Below, one piece after another: positions 1 through 9,551 of a stretch of 64,000 bases of DNA. Source of the DNA: Gimesia benthica (GTDB taxonomy: Bacteria; Planctomycetota; Planctomycetia; Planctomycetales; Planctomycetaceae); NCBI RefSeq assembly GCF_009720525.1, contig NZ_CP043930.1, positions 4,744,501-4,808,500 on the forward strand, read 5' to 3'. Each line of letters starts with the position of its first letter. The stretch's first letter is position 1. Made by a program: the position numbers and the translations under genes. The notes below the pieces were generated by a model. It saw nothing but the letters and a program-made list of their open reading frames with translations, made no database searches and was not told the origin of the DNA.

Positions 1-1107
1 AACAGTCTCGCCGGCACGCGAAGAAAAATAATTGGGCAGACGTAGCGGATTGATCACCTTGCCGACATCCTGACCATCGATGTGAGTAATCTTATCACCG
101 GCTTTCAAACCGGCACGATCTGCGGGTGAGCCTTTCTGAATCGACTCGATCGGCCCGATATCCATCCAGAGTCCCAGGGTGTGGAACGGGTTGTTACCGA
201 CTGTGATCTCCACAACTTCAGACTCGGAAGCACCCTTGCGTGTCACGCCCGTTTTCAGTGTTTCGGAACTGCGGGCGGCAAACAGCCGTTGCAGCTGGGC
301 ATAGTTTTCGACCGGTTTACCGTCGATAGTGACAAACGTGTCTCCCGGCTGGTAAGCGGGTTCCGCTTTTGAAGCAGCGGTTCCCTTTGCAGTGACGCTC
401 ATGCCAGGATCTTCATAGACAGGAATCTGCAGACTCTGTGACTGCAGCAGACCAATCTGGGGACGGGTCCCCGTCCGGTCCGGCGTGATGTCCACTTCGA
501 ACTTCTCTCCATTCGGGTGGATCCCTTCCATCTTGATATCACCATCGCTGAAGGCACTGCTGCGGATGATATCCATGAAGGAATTAGTTTTTTCACCGTT
601 GATTTTCGTAATCACGTCACCCGGTTGAATCCCGGCTTCCCAGGCAGGCATGCCTGGAATGGCTGCACCGACCACGCAGGGAGTCGAAGCGACGCCGAGG
701 CGAAACGCGAAGGCAAAGAACAGCATGCCGGTAATGATATTCATAATCACGCCGGCAGAGATGATGCCCATTCGCTGGTAAACTGGTTTGGCGGAATAGG
801 AGCGCGGATCGAGGGCGATCTCCTCGCTCGTTAACTGGCTGGGGTCGACATCGTCCTGTCCCAGCATCTTCACGTAACCACCAAAGGGAATCCACGACAG
901 CGCGTATTCGGTTTCCCCATGTTTAAAACTTTTGATGATCGGACCAAAGCCGATACTGAACCGCTCCACTTTCACATCACACCACTTGGCGACCGCGAAG
1001 TGGCCCAGTTCGTGAAAGAAAATGACCAGCCCCAGACCGATGGCCACCATGGCAATGTTGGTCACTTTGCCGAGTAAAGTTGCTCCAATTAACAGACTGG
1101 TCAACAT
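1..1107 (-). CDS. rseP: RseP-type site-2 metalloprotease (M50), 3' part outside window
   Basis: Intramembrane zinc protease of the RseP/S2P family, which cleaves membrane-anchored regulators such as anti-sigma factors. The zinc motif HELGH (residues 32-36) lies in the first membrane helix. After the [14 protein letters not shown] segment there is a second hydrophobic stretch near residues 88-108, then two PDZ-like domains (around 120-200 and 205-300), and a third PDZ-like repeat ([19 protein letters not shown]) shortly before the window edge. 369 codons are visible; the C-terminal membrane helix with the LDG/NPDF-type motif should lie outside. The ATG at 1107 overlaps the dxr stop (ATGTTGA), so it is translationally coupled to dxr. 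The dxr-rseP order is common in bacteria. Three PDZ-like segments are more than the two of E. coli RseP; the domain count is my reading and uncertain. Confidence 0.93.
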   Translation of the reverse strand, partial: MLTSLLIGATLLGKVTNIAMVAIGLGLVIFFHELGHFAVAKWCDVKVERFSIGFGPIIKSFKHGETEYALSWIPFGGYVKMLGQDDVDPSQLTSEEIALDPRSYSAKPVYQRMGIISAGVIMNIITGMLFFAFAFRLGVASTPCVVGAAIPGMPAWEAGIQPGDVITKINGEKTNSFMDIIRSSAFSDGDIKMEGIHPNGEKFEVDITPDRTGTRPQIGLLQSQSLQIPVYEDPGMSVTAKGTAASKAEPAYQPGDTFVTIDGKPVENYAQLQRLFAARSSETLKTGVTRKGASESEVVEITVGNNPFHTLGLWMDIGPIESIQKGSPADRAGLKAGDKITHIDGQDVGKVINPLRLPNYFSSRAGETV

Positions 1108-2252
1108 GACTTCCACCTTTTAATCTCCTCACGGGCCCAGTGATCCAGTTCAAACAGTTTATCCAGACTGGGGTGGGGTTCGTATTGATGTGATTTTAAT
1201 ACTTGTTCACAGGAGGTCGCGATATCACTGAAACGCAAATCACCCGTTAAAAAACGTTCTACGGCTGCTTCGTTAGCTGCATTCAGGACGGCACCGCATG
1301 TTCCCCCCTGCTCCGCGACTTCAATTCCCAGTCGCAAGGCGGGAAATGCTTCCAGATCAGGTGGCTCAAAGCTGAGTTCAAAAGCACGGCTCCAGTCCAT
1401 TGGAGGGTTCAGACCTTCCATCCTAACAGGATACGTAAGTGCGTACTGAATGGGAAGCCTCATATCGGGAGGCGAAAGCTGGGCAATTACAGATCCGTCC
1501 ACAAATTCCACCATCGAATGCACGATCGACTGGGGATGCACGACCACGCCGATCTGATCCACGGTCAGCTGAAACAGCCACTTGGCTTCAATCAGCTCCA
1601 GCGCTTTATTCATCATCGTGGCAGAATCGATGGTAATTTTCGGTCCCATGTCCCAGGTCGGATGTGCCAGGGCTTTCTCCGGGGTGACGTCTTCCAGATC
1701 CGCTGGGCTCGCTCCCCGAAACGGCCCGCCACTGGCGGTCAGGATGACCCGTTTCACTTCGGATGCAGATCCCGCTTGCAACGCCTGGTAGATGGCGCTG
1801 TGTTCACTGTCGACGGGCAGCAGGGTCGCCCCGCTCCGCTCTGCCAGATCCATAATTAGTGGCCCAGCAACGACTAACGTCTCTTTGTTCGCGATACCAA
1901 TCGTCTTGCCGGACTTAATCGCCGCCCAAGCACCCTTCAGTCCTGCCGCTCCGACAATGCCACAAATCACAGTGTCGATCTCATCTGCAGCAGCGACTCG
2001 CTCGATTTGCTCATCGCCGAACAGGACTTCGGTTTCCTGAGGGAAAGCACTCAGATCAACGGCTGATTTCAGGTCGGAATTGCTCAGCACCGCCCAGCGC
2101 GGGCGAAACTGTTGTGCCTGCTCTGCCAGCTGTTGCCAGCTGCTGTGCGCAGTGATAGCCATCAACTGCATCTCTTCTGCATGGGCGGCAATCACATCCA
2201 GTGTACTCGTGCCAATGGACCCCGTAGACCCGAGAACGGCTATTTGCTTCAT
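1101..2252 (-). CDS. dxr: 1-deoxy-D-xylulose 5-phosphate reductoisomerase
   Basis: Second step of the MEP isoprenoid pathway: DXP to 2-C-methyl-D-erythritol 4-phosphate with NADPH and a divalent metal. 383 residues, normal family length. The NADPH-binding motif [14 protein letters not shown] starts near residue 8; [10 protein letters not shown], the metal/substrate motif [11 protein letters not shown], the flexible-loop motif TASGGPFR, and [20 protein letters not shown] are all present. Cytoplasmic enzyme. It is the first gene of a dxr-rseP pair and is divergent from ftsH across about 420 bp. Nothing is missing from the catalytic set. Confidence 0.98.
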   Translation of the reverse strand: MKQIAVLGSTGSIGTSTLDVIAAHAEEMQLMAITAHSSWQQLAEQAQQFRPRWAVLSNSDLKSAVDLSAFPQETEVLFGDEQIERVAAADEIDTVICGIVGAAGLKGAWAAIKSGKTIGIANKETLVVAGPLIMDLAERSGATLLPVDSEHSAIYQALQAGSASEVKRVILTASGGPFRGASPADLEDVTPEKALAHPTWDMGPKITIDSATMMNKALELIEAKWLFQLTVDQIGVVVHPQSIVHSMVEFVDGSVIAQLSPPDMRLPIQYALTYPVRMEGLNPPMDWSRAFELSFEPPDLEAFPALRLGIEVAEQGGTCGAVLNAANEAAVERFLTGDLRFSDIATSCEQVLKSHQYEPHPSLDKLFELDHWAREEIKRWKSC

Positions 2253-2476
2253 TCGACCCTGTTATTTCATCCTCAGTCGGACAGATTGACTGTTGTTTCA
2301 ATTCTTAAAGCAGAGTGGAAAAAAGACATGCCTTGGTTCTGTTTTTTTGCCCTAACCACCAACGAAACCGCATTTTAGGCGTAATAATTAAACATGGCAA
2401 GAGGCATTCAGTCCCTACCGGAGCCTTTTCAGCGTGGACCAAAGCCAGGAACACGCATTTCTAGGCAAAGCTTTGA

Positions 2477-2505
2477 TTGACCCCCTTGTCGAAAGGACAT
2501 ACATT
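2477..2505 (+). promoter_or_regulatory. Candidate sigma70-type promoter for ftsH
   Basis: TTGACC (2477-2482), a 17-bp spacer and TACATT (2500-2505), matching 5/6 and 4/6 of the consensus. It lies about 170 bp upstream of the ftsH ATG. Weak -10; assignment is inferred only from spacing and position. Confidence 0.35.
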
Positions 2506-2527
2506 TACAATAAAACTACAATAAAAC
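2506..2527. repeat. 11-bp tandem duplication
   Basis: The unit tacaataaaac occurs twice back to back (2506-2516 and 2517-2527), immediately after the candidate -10 of the ftsH promoter. Could be a simple slippage product or a protein-binding direct repeat; no function can be assigned. Confidence 0.6.
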
Positions 2528-2671
2528 ATAGATGCATTCTGTGTTAAGATCCTTTCAACTCATGATACTGATAGAAATCCAGGAATTGCTGCGTCTGGCA
2601 TAATGTTTAGTTCGGCCTTCCGCTTCCCGTGACCAGCTCAGCACACTCCTCTGATAGAGATAAATAATCCC

Positions 2672-4738
2672 ATGCCCAACTTGGATCCGAAACAGTCGAA
2701 CCGCAGAGAACGTCCCACTCCCCCTGAACGCAATTCCAAAGGCGATGGCCGTCGCCCCGAACCCAAAGGTCCCAAAAGTAATGCACTCTGGTATCTCGTG
2801 GTCGGCGGGCTGATCCTGTTCATCACTCTCTCAGTGGTCTCCAACAATAAGCGTGGCGAAAAAATCAAGTTCGGCGATTTCGTCAAAGGACTCGATGACG
2901 GTAAATACAACAAAACCAACGTCCATGAGTTGAAGTTCGGCACTGACTACATCGTGTTCCAGGATCAGCCGAAACAGGAAGGCTCCGAAAAAGGGACACT
3001 CGCCAACACAACTAAAAATTATTACATCCCGGTCTGGGGGATTCCGCAGGAAGCTCGCGCACAACTGCAGACTAAGCTCGAAGGTAAAAACATTATCGTC
3101 GACTCCGAGAGTCGGCCTTCCGAGTGGGAATCGCTGATTGCGGTGCTCTTCTTTCCGGTCGTTCTGCTCATCTTCGTCATCTATCTCTTCCGGAGGATGG
3201 GAGGCGCAGGGTCGCCGATGTCCTTCGGTCGCAGTCGCGGACGGATGTACGCTCAGGATGATATCGAAGTCACATTCAACGATGTGGCCGGGATCGAAGA
3301 AGCCGTCGAAGAGCTCCGCGAGGTCGTCGAGTTCCTGAAAACGCCGGCCAAGTATCAGGCTCTGGGAGGCCGGATCCCTAAAGGGGTGCTGCTTGTCGGA
3401 CCTCCGGGAACCGGTAAAACCATGCTCGCCAAAGCCGTCGCCGGCGAAGCGGGAGTTCCCTTCTACGGACTTTCCGGGTCTGACTTCGTCGAAATGTTTG
3501 TCGGCGTCGGTGCCGCCCGCGTGCGGGATATGTTCCAGCAGGCAGCCCAGCGCTCACCAGCCATTATCTTTATCGATGAGCTCGATGCCCTGGGTAAAAC
3601 ACGTGGCAGCGGCATGCCCGGCGGTCATGATGAACGCGAACAGACACTCAACGCCTTGCTCGTCGAAATGGACGGGTTCGGCTCCGATCAAAGTGTGATC
3701 GTCATGGGGGCGACCAACCGTCCCGAAACTCTGGACCCCGCCTTGATGCGTCCCGGTCGTTTTGACCGGCACGTCCTGGTCGACCGTCCCGATGTTCGCG
3801 GCCGCGAAGCCATCCTCAAAGTCCACAGTGCCAAAGTCAAAATGGACGAGTCGGTCAACCTGCAGCACATCGCCAAAATTACCCCCGGCTTCGTCGGTGC
3901 GGATCTGGCCAACCTGATCAATGAAGCTGCCCTGCTCGCTGCCCGTAATAACAAAGAAGCAGTGACAATGCGGGAATGCGAAGAAGGCGTAGAACGCGTG
4001 GTCGCCGGTCTGGAAAAATCAACCCGCCTGATTCACGAAGACGAAAAGAACCGGGTTGCTTACCACGAATGTGGTCATGCTCTGGTAGCCTGTTCGCTGC
4101 CCAACGTGGATCCGGTGCACAAGATTTCGATCGTACCCCGTGGTCTCGGTGCCCTGGGATACACGCTGCAACGACCCGAAGAAGAAAAACAACTGGTCAC
4201 CCAGAGCGAACTGGAAAACCGCATCTGCGTGCTCCTCGGGGGCATCGCTGCTGAAGAAATTATCTACCAGGAAACATCTACCGGCGCTCAAAACGACCTG
4301 CAGCGGGCAACCGACCTGGCCCGCCGTATGGTGACGGAGTTTGGTATGAGTGCCAAACTGGGACGCGTGCATTACAGCGAAACCCGTCGGTCGCCCTTCC
4401 TCGGTGATACCTCCTCAGGTTCGGAAAGCATTCACAGCGAAAACACGCTGCGGGAAATCGATCTCGAAATCCGCCGGATCATCGATCAATGCGCGAAGAT
4501 CGCCTACGAGGTTCTGGATGAACGCCGGGAACTGCTCGAGCACCTGACCCAGGAACTGCTTGAATGCGAAGTCATGGACATGGAGCAGCTTCAAGCCATC
4601 CTCAAACAACATCAGCGCGGCCCGCAGATCAAACCGGGAACGTTCGTTGATAACAGTGCGGAAAATAAAACTGCCGAAAAAGACAAGGAAGAGCCTGCCT
4701 CAGATAACGATCAGTCAGCTGATGGAACCGGGACATGA
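2672..4738 (+). CDS. ftsH: ATP-dependent zinc metalloprotease FtsH
   Basis: Membrane AAA+ protease that extracts and degrades membrane and short-lived cytosolic proteins. 688 residues: a basic, Pro-rich N-terminal tail, membrane helix around 36-56, an exported domain, second helix around 155-173, AAA domain with Walker A GPPGTGKT (243-250), Walker [11 protein letters not shown], second region of homology [16 protein letters not shown], and M41 peptidase domain. The zinc motif is HECGH (465-469) rather than the usual HEAGH; both His and the Glu are kept, and [12 protein letters not shown] supplies the third ligand. The last 40 or so residues form an acidic, Lys-rich tail. The stop overlaps the next ATG by 4 bp, coupling it to the LOG-family gene. 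Confidence 0.98.
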   Translation: MPNLDPKQSNRRERPTPPERNSKGDGRRPEPKGPKSNALWYLVVGGLILFITLSVVSNNKRGEKIKFGDFVKGLDDGKYNKTNVHELKFGTDYIVFQDQPKQEGSEKGTLANTTKNYYIPVWGIPQEARAQLQTKLEGKNIIVDSESRPSEWESLIAVLFFPVVLLIFVIYLFRRMGGAGSPMSFGRSRGRMYAQDDIEVTFNDVAGIEEAVEELREVVEFLKTPAKYQALGGRIPKGVLLVGPPGTGKTMLAKAVAGEAGVPFYGLSGSDFVEMFVGVGAARVRDMFQQAAQRSPAIIFIDELDALGKTRGSGMPGGHDEREQTLNALLVEMDGFGSDQSVIVMGATNRPETLDPALMRPGRFDRHVLVDRPDVRGREAILKVHSAKVKMDESVNLQHIAKITPGFVGADLANLINEAALLAARNNKEAVTMRECEEGVERVVAGLEKSTRLIHEDEKNRVAYHECGHALVACSLPNVDPVHKISIVPRGLGALGYTLQRPEEEKQLVTQSELENRICVLLGGIAAEEIIYQETSTGAQNDLQRATDLARRMVTEFGMSAKLGRVHYSETRRSPFLGDTSSGSESIHSENTLREIDLEIRRIIDQCAKIAYEVLDERRELLEHLTQELLECEVMDMEQLQAILKQHQRGPQIKPGTFVDNSAENKTAEKDKEEPASDNDQSADGTGT

Positions 4739-5325
4739 GTAAGATCAACAGCATCTGCGTATTCTGCGGCTCGAAATCCGGCAGCGATCCTCAATACCAT
4801 GCGTCAGCTCAGGAACTGGGACGTCTGCTGGCCGAACGAAACATCACGCTGGTTTACGGCGGCGGCAGCGTAGGACTGATGGGCATCATTGCAGATGCCG
4901 TACTCGCAGCCGGCGGTAAGGTGATCGGCGTTATTCCGCGACAACTGGCTACTCGGGAACTGCTCCATCCGGGAGTGGAAGAAATGCACGTTGTGGAAGA
5001 CATGCATACCCGCAAAGCGAAAATGGCTGAATGTTCCGACGCGTTCATCGCGATGCCGGGCGGCTTCGGTACTCTCGAAGAACTCTTCGAGGTCGTCTCC
5101 TGGGTTCAACTCGGCATCTATCTCAAACCGATCGGACTGCTCAACACTTCAGGTTTCTATGATCCACTTCTGAATCTGGTCGAGCATTGTATTGAGACTG
5201 AATTCATTAAACCGAAATACCGCGACCTGATCATTGCCGATGAAACACCGGCTACGCTCGTCGATCATCTGGAGAAACACCAGCTGCCGCACATCGAGAA
5301 AATTCTGAGTCTCAAGCAGAGCTGA
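4735..5325 (+). CDS. LOG-family protein (TIGR00730, Rossmann fold)
   Basis: Family of cytokinin riboside 5'-monophosphate phosphoribohydrolases, often misannotated as lysine decarboxylases; bacterial members hydrolyse nucleoside 5'-monophosphates to base plus ribose 5-phosphate. 196 residues, normal length. Visible: N-terminal [23 protein letters not shown], and the signature [10 protein letters not shown] (catalytic Glu and nucleotide-binding loop). Cytoplasmic. It starts inside the ftsH stop (ATGA), so it is likely translated by coupling. The physiological substrate here is unknown. Confidence 0.93.
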   Translation: MSKINSICVFCGSKSGSDPQYHASAQELGRLLAERNITLVYGGGSVGLMGIIADAVLAAGGKVIGVIPRQLATRELLHPGVEEMHVVEDMHTRKAKMAECSDAFIAMPGGFGTLEELFEVVSWVQLGIYLKPIGLLNTSGFYDPLLNLVEHCIETEFIKPKYRDLIIADETPATLVDHLEKHQLPHIEKILSLKQS

Positions 5326-5346
5326 TCTCAGCTGAGACCAGAATTT
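5300..5346. terminator. Candidate bidirectional hairpin between convergent genes
   Basis: Arms 5300-5313 and 5334-5346 pair with one bulged base (AAATTCTG/CAGAATTT outer part, GTCTC/GAGAC inner part). The loop contains a further small palindrome, agctgatctcagct. It sits across the LOG stop and touches the acpS stop. T tracts are short (three to four), so it may be only a modest terminator. Confidence 0.5.
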
Positions 5347-5738
5347 CAAGCGAGCGGCATTTTTCCGACAGCGATGGCCGTAGCTGTTGCAAATTCCCGG
5401 CTGTGGGAGATCGTGATTAGAATCTCCTCGATTCCCAGTTCTCCCGCATACTGTTCTACGCCTCCGGAAATCACAATGGTCGGCTTACCACTTTTCAGGT
5501 TGACCACTTCAATCTCTTTCCAGCCGATACCCTTCACAAAGCCGGTCCCCAGCGTCTTCATGACCGCTTCCTTGGCCGCCCATCGTCCCGCGTAATGCTG
5601 TTCCTTGTTCTTCTTGGTGCCACAGTACTCGTTTTCACTTTCCGTGAAGACACGCTTGAGAAAGGTATCACCATGCCGCTCAATCATTTGACCGATGCGT
5701 GAAATTTCGACGATGTCTGTTCCCAGCCCGACTATCAC
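5346..5738 (-). CDS. acpS: Holo-[acyl-carrier-protein] synthase
   Basis: Transfers 4'-phosphopantetheine from CoA to the serine of apo-ACP; needed for fatty acid synthesis. 130 residues, typical AcpS length. Conserved MIVGLGTDIVEISRI at the N-terminus carries the metal-binding Asp; RWAAKEAVMKTLGTG carries the Glu/Lys of the active site, and ISHSREFATATAIA is the C-terminal family motif. Convergent with the LOG gene (20 bp apart). Confidence 0.97.
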   Translation of the reverse strand: MIVGLGTDIVEISRIGQMIERHGDTFLKRVFTESENEYCGTKKNKEQHYAGRWAAKEAVMKTLGTGFVKGIGWKEIEVVNLKSGKPTIVISGGVEQYAGELGIEEILITISHSREFATATAIAVGKMPLA

Positions 5739-5999
5739 TGATATTTACCTCGATACTGATCTATTGTATAATGGAAAACAAAATTCTTTCCCTGGATTTC
5801 TGAAACAGAATCGGCCGCACGTGGGTATTACCGGACAAGGGAGAATTGATATTAGTGCTTCTTCGTATTTTAACAGTATTTCTATCTACGAAGGCCGCTA
5901 CTCTGGTGTATCTTGAGGGTTCAATTCGCGTCGAACCATTTCGCAGACTTAACCAGCGCCCATCATTAAATCTGAGTCGAGAGGGGAGTTCAAGGTCGA

Positions 6000-7985
6000 A
6001 TGAGAGGCTTCTATCGTCTAATACCGGGTTTCCTGTCCTGCTTGCTGTTCACTTCGACTCTGCTGGCTGAACCCACAGAGTCGCTGGTGGGCAAATCGGT
6101 CGACAACTTCAAATTGCAGGATTTTCGAGGCAAACAGGTGCAACTGGAAGACGTCCGCGATCAGAAACTGGTCGTCCTGGCGTTTCTGGGAACCGAATGT
6201 CCGCTGGCCAAACTCTACGGCGATCGTCTGCAGAAACTGGCGGACGAATACGAGGCCCAGGGCGTAGCCTTCTGTGCCATCATGTCCAACCAGCAGGACT
6301 CACTGACCGAAATCGCCGCTTATGCCCGCAAGCATGGAATCAAGTTCCCCGTGCTCAAAGATCCGGGCAACCACGTGGCTGATCAGATTGGTGCCGTGCG
6401 GACACCGGAAATCTTTCTGCTCGATCAGCAGCGAACAGTCCGCTACCACGGTCGTGTCGACGATCAGTACGGCGTCGGTTACATCCGCGACGAACCCAAG
6501 CGCCAGGACCTGAAAATCGCGATCACAGAACTGCTCGCCGGGAAACCTGTCAGTGTCGCTTCCACGAAACCACTGGGTTGTTTCATTGGGCGCATCCGGG
6601 AACCGGATCCCAACAGCAGCGTCACGTATTCTAATCAGATCGCACGCCTGTTGCAGAAGCATTGTGTCGAGTGCCATCGACAAGGTGAAATCGCGCCGTT
6701 CGAACTCACTGAATACGAAGAAGTGGCCGGCTGGGCCGAAACCATCGCCGAGGTCGTTCGCGATCAGCGGATGCCCCCCTGGCACGCCGACCCCGCTCAC
6801 GGAAAATTCTCCAACGATCGCAGCCTGACCAAAGCAGAAAAAGAGCTCATCTACCAGTGGGTAGAAAACGGCGCTCCCGAGGGGGATCCCAAAGAACTGC
6901 CCGAAACACGCACGTACGTGACCGGCTGGAAACTGCCCCAGAAGCCGGATGCCGTTTTCTATATGGATGACAAACCATTTAAGGTCCCGGCACAGGCAGG
7001 CAAACGAGGCGTCAAATATCAGTATTTCACTGTCGACCCCGGCTTTAAAGAAGACAAATGGCTCACCGGTGCAGAAGCCCTGCCCGGGAACCGGGCGGTC
7101 GTGCATCATATTCTCGTCTTCGCGCGTCCCCCGCAGGGAAAACGGGTTCGCGTGTTTGGTGAAGGCGATCAGTTCCTCGTCGGTTATGTACCCGGTTCAC
7201 GGGAAGTCATGTTACCCGAGGGGATGGCCAAGAAAGTTCCCGCCGGTTCCAAGCTGGTCTTTCAAATGCACTACACTCCCATCGGCACCGAACAGGAAGA
7301 TCGCAGCAAAGTCGGACTGGTCTTTACCGATGAATCCAAAGTCACACACCAGGTCATGACCGCACATGTGCTCAATCATGAGTTCACCCGACGCAAATTC
7401 CCCATCAATGCCAACGACGACAATTTTAAAATTGAAGGCACTTCCCCTCCCAGCGACCGCAATATGCTCCTGCTGGGCTTCATGCCTCACATGCACCTTC
7501 GCGGCAAATCCTTCCGCTATGAATTGCGGAAAACTCCGGATGGACCGGGCGAGGTTTTACTCGACGTGCCTGCTTTTGATTTCAACTGGCAGACAGCCTA
7601 CAAGATTGAAAAGCCGATTCCACTTGAGCCCGGCGACTACATCCATTGTGTCGCACACTTCAATAACTCGGACAGCAATCTTTCCAACCCGGATCCCGAT
7701 AAACCGGTTTACTGGGGCGATCAGACCTGGAATGAAATGATGATCGGCTATTTCAATGTTGCGGTTCCCCGAGAGGAAGCCAAAGCGGAAAACCGTGCCC
7801 AGGCCGTTGCCTTCCGTCTGGTGCTCAAACGCGACAAAAATAAAAATGGTCAGCTGGAAAAATCAGAAGTTCCGCTGGTGGAACTCCCCGTCTTTTTCCG
7901 GGCTGACCAGAACAAAGATGATGTCGTGACTGTCAACGAACTCGCAGACATGCTGGAAAAAACACGCGGCAATAAAGAGGAGTAA
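6000..7985 (+). CDS. Secreted redoxin / cytochrome c / PHM-like copper monooxygenase / EF-hand fusion
   Basis: 661-residue exported protein with a Sec signal peptide (hydrophobic 8-21). Domain order as read: AhpC/TSA-like redoxin (about 30-185) with a peroxidatic-style Cys in GTECPLAKLYG but no CXXC; a heme c site CVECH (222-226) in a planctomycete cytochrome-like domain (about 205-300); then a region with the three His clusters of copper type II ascorbate-dependent monooxygenases: VHH (369-370), MHY (His424) and HMH (497-499); and two EF-hand-like loops near the C-terminus (DKNKNGQLEKSE and DQNKDDVVTVNE). The metal-site assignment is by motif analogy to peptidylglycine monooxygenase; the substrate is unknown. 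No close operon partner. Confidence 0.85.
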   Translation: MRGFYRLIPGFLSCLLFTSTLLAEPTESLVGKSVDNFKLQDFRGKQVQLEDVRDQKLVVLAFLGTECPLAKLYGDRLQKLADEYEAQGVAFCAIMSNQQDSLTEIAAYARKHGIKFPVLKDPGNHVADQIGAVRTPEIFLLDQQRTVRYHGRVDDQYGVGYIRDEPKRQDLKIAITELLAGKPVSVASTKPLGCFIGRIREPDPNSSVTYSNQIARLLQKHCVECHRQGEIAPFELTEYEEVAGWAETIAEVVRDQRMPPWHADPAHGKFSNDRSLTKAEKELIYQWVENGAPEGDPKELPETRTYVTGWKLPQKPDAVFYMDDKPFKVPAQAGKRGVKYQYFTVDPGFKEDKWLTGAEALPGNRAVVHHILVFARPPQGKRVRVFGEGDQFLVGYVPGSREVMLPEGMAKKVPAGSKLVFQMHYTPIGTEQEDRSKVGLVFTDESKVTHQVMTAHVLNHEFTRRKFPINANDDNFKIEGTSPPSDRNMLLLGFMPHMHLRGKSFRYELRKTPDGPGEVLLDVPAFDFNWQTAYKIEKPIPLEPGDYIHCVAHFNNSDSNLSNPDPDKPVYWGDQTWNEMMIGYFNVAVPREEAKAENRAQAVAFRLVLKRDKNKNGQLEKSEVPLVELPVFFRADQNKDDVVTVNELADMLEKTRGNKEE

Positions 7986-7994
7986 CAGCCACGG

Positions 7995-9449
7995 TCAGGG
8001 TTGGGCCGATTTCTTTTTCGACTTGCCTTTACCCTGCTTCTGTTTCTTCTTCTTTCCCTGTCCCAGTGATGCATCATGCGGTGCATCGGGAGCATTTTTC
8101 GCAGGGAACCATTTTGCCAGCCGTTGTTTGGTTTCCGCATACTGGGGATTGTCAGCCAGGTTCTTCCATTCCATGGGATCCTGGCTGTGATCGTACAACT
8201 CTTCATCGCCATTCTGGTAGCGAATCAGCCGATACCGGTTACCCCGCACTGCATGGTTCAGTCGGCCATGTGTGGTTAATGCAGGACGTTCCCACGTTTG
8301 CGCGGGATCTTTCAGTAACGAAACCATGCTGAGGCCATCCAGGTGTTCGCCCCGTGGAAGCTCACACAGTTCGCACAGTGTCGGGTAGATATTCATAAAG
8401 TCTACTGCCTGATCACATTTGGTGCCTGCCTGCGTCACTCCCGGAACGACCATCATCAGCGGAGCCCGTGTCGCTTCTTCCCACAACGAGAATTTCCGCC
8501 AGTGTTTCTTTTCTCCCAGGTGCCAGCCATGATCACCCCAGAGAACGACGATCGTATTTTTTGCATAAGGGCTCGCATCCAGAGCGTCCAGCACTCGGCC
8601 CACTTGCACGTCCGCAAAGGCAATACTGGCCAGGTAAGCCTGCACCGCATACCGCCAGTTCTCGGTCTTCAGGATCTTGGCATGATCTCCGCCTGGTTTC
8701 GCCATCCGCACGCCGGCTGGCGGAATGTCATCCAGATCGTGTTCTGGAATATTGGGAAGCTGAATCTTGTCCAGGGGATACATGTCATAATACTTGCGCG
8801 GCACCTGCCAGGGCATATGCGGGCGATAAATGCCGCACGCCAGGAAGAAAGGCTTCTGGTCAGGCTTGCTCAGAAAATCAATGGCGTAATTCGCCATCTT
8901 GTAATCGCTCATCTCCTGGTCCTGTGCATCCAGCACACCCCAGATAATCGTACCTGCACGGGAGTGAGGATCCTTCAGCACGGCCTGCGTCGGTTGGGGA
9001 TCACCGGTCTGTTTCAGATAGTCATCCCACGATCCGTAGTCGTTATAACGTCCATGGAAGATTTTGCCCGACCCAATCGACTGGTAACCATGATTGCGAA
9101 AATGTTGAGGCAGCGTCACTGCGTCCTGCATCGCGGGACGCCAGGGCTGGGAGTTCAGATAAACGCCCGAACTGGATGGGCGGATCCCCGTCAGCAGCGC
9201 AGCCCGCGAAGGATTACAGGCAGGGGCGGCACAATGCGAATTCGTAAACAGCAGCCCCCGAGACGCCAGCCGGTCGATGTTAGGTGTCTTACAGTCCGGA
9301 TGACCGCCCAGGCAACTGATCCAGTCGTTCAGGTCATCCACGGCGATAAACAGCACATTCGGCCGCTCCGTCTCCGCAGCCTCGCTGCGAGTTTTACCGC
9401 ACAAAATCAAAGACAACAGCAACATTAAACCGAGGAGCGCGCGACCCAT
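7995..9449 (-). CDS. Formylglycine-dependent sulfatase (iduronate-2-sulfatase-like)
   Basis: Exported sulfatase of the S1 alkaline-phosphatase superfamily; hydrolyses sulfate esters, probably of polysaccharides. 484 residues, signal peptide 1-25. Metal ligands in AVDDLNDW (Asp38/39); the formylglycine site is CNPSR (Cys78 in the CXPXR consensus) followed by AALLTG; the WGDHGWHLGEKKHW block carries further metal and substrate ligands. The C-terminus ends in an unusually lysine-rich tail (roughly residues 463-484, many KKKK/KSKKK runs) not part of the catalytic fold. It converges with the preceding redoxin fusion with a 9-bp gap. Maturation needs a formylglycine-generating enzyme, not seen in this window. 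Confidence 0.94.
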   Translation of the reverse strand: MGRALLGLMLLLSLILCGKTRSEAAETERPNVLFIAVDDLNDWISCLGGHPDCKTPNIDRLASRGLLFTNSHCAAPACNPSRAALLTGIRPSSSGVYLNSQPWRPAMQDAVTLPQHFRNHGYQSIGSGKIFHGRYNDYGSWDDYLKQTGDPQPTQAVLKDPHSRAGTIIWGVLDAQDQEMSDYKMANYAIDFLSKPDQKPFFLACGIYRPHMPWQVPRKYYDMYPLDKIQLPNIPEHDLDDIPPAGVRMAKPGGDHAKILKTENWRYAVQAYLASIAFADVQVGRVLDALDASPYAKNTIVVLWGDHGWHLGEKKHWRKFSLWEEATRAPLMMVVPGVTQAGTKCDQAVDFMNIYPTLCELCELPRGEHLDGLSMVSLLKDPAQTWERPALTTHGRLNHAVRGNRYRLIRYQNGDEELYDHSQDPMEWKNLADNPQYAETKQRLAKWFPAKNAPDAPHDASLGQGKKKKQKQGKGKSKKKSAQP

Positions 9450-9551
9450 TAGTTTCCCCTTCTAGAAAGTCATGAATGATATGATCGAACGCCGATTATA
9501 GCCGCCGCAGGTCAATCAAGGAAAGGAAATAGGACAGGGAGCCTGAACCGA

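Larger units (their letters stand above)
2253..2671. other. Divergent intergenic region dxr/ftsH
   Basis: About 420 bp without a convincing gene. Short ORFs here have no recognisable protein features. The ftsH-proximal part is AT-rich and holds a sigma70-like promoter candidate (2477-2505) followed directly by an 11-bp tandem duplication. I see no hairpin or riboswitch-like structure. Confidence 0.6.

Noticed and set aside
2506..2527. CRISPR-like or iteron-like repeat
   Set aside because: Only two adjacent 11-bp copies with no spacers; simple tandem duplication.
6300..7109. 269-residue minus-strand ORF
   Set aside because: Antisense to the redoxin fusion protein, whose motifs fix the coding strand.
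8343..9428. 361-residue plus-strand ORF
   Set aside because: Lies wholly antisense to the sulfatase gene, is rich in His, Arg and Gln with no domain motifs, and is a shadow of codon bias.
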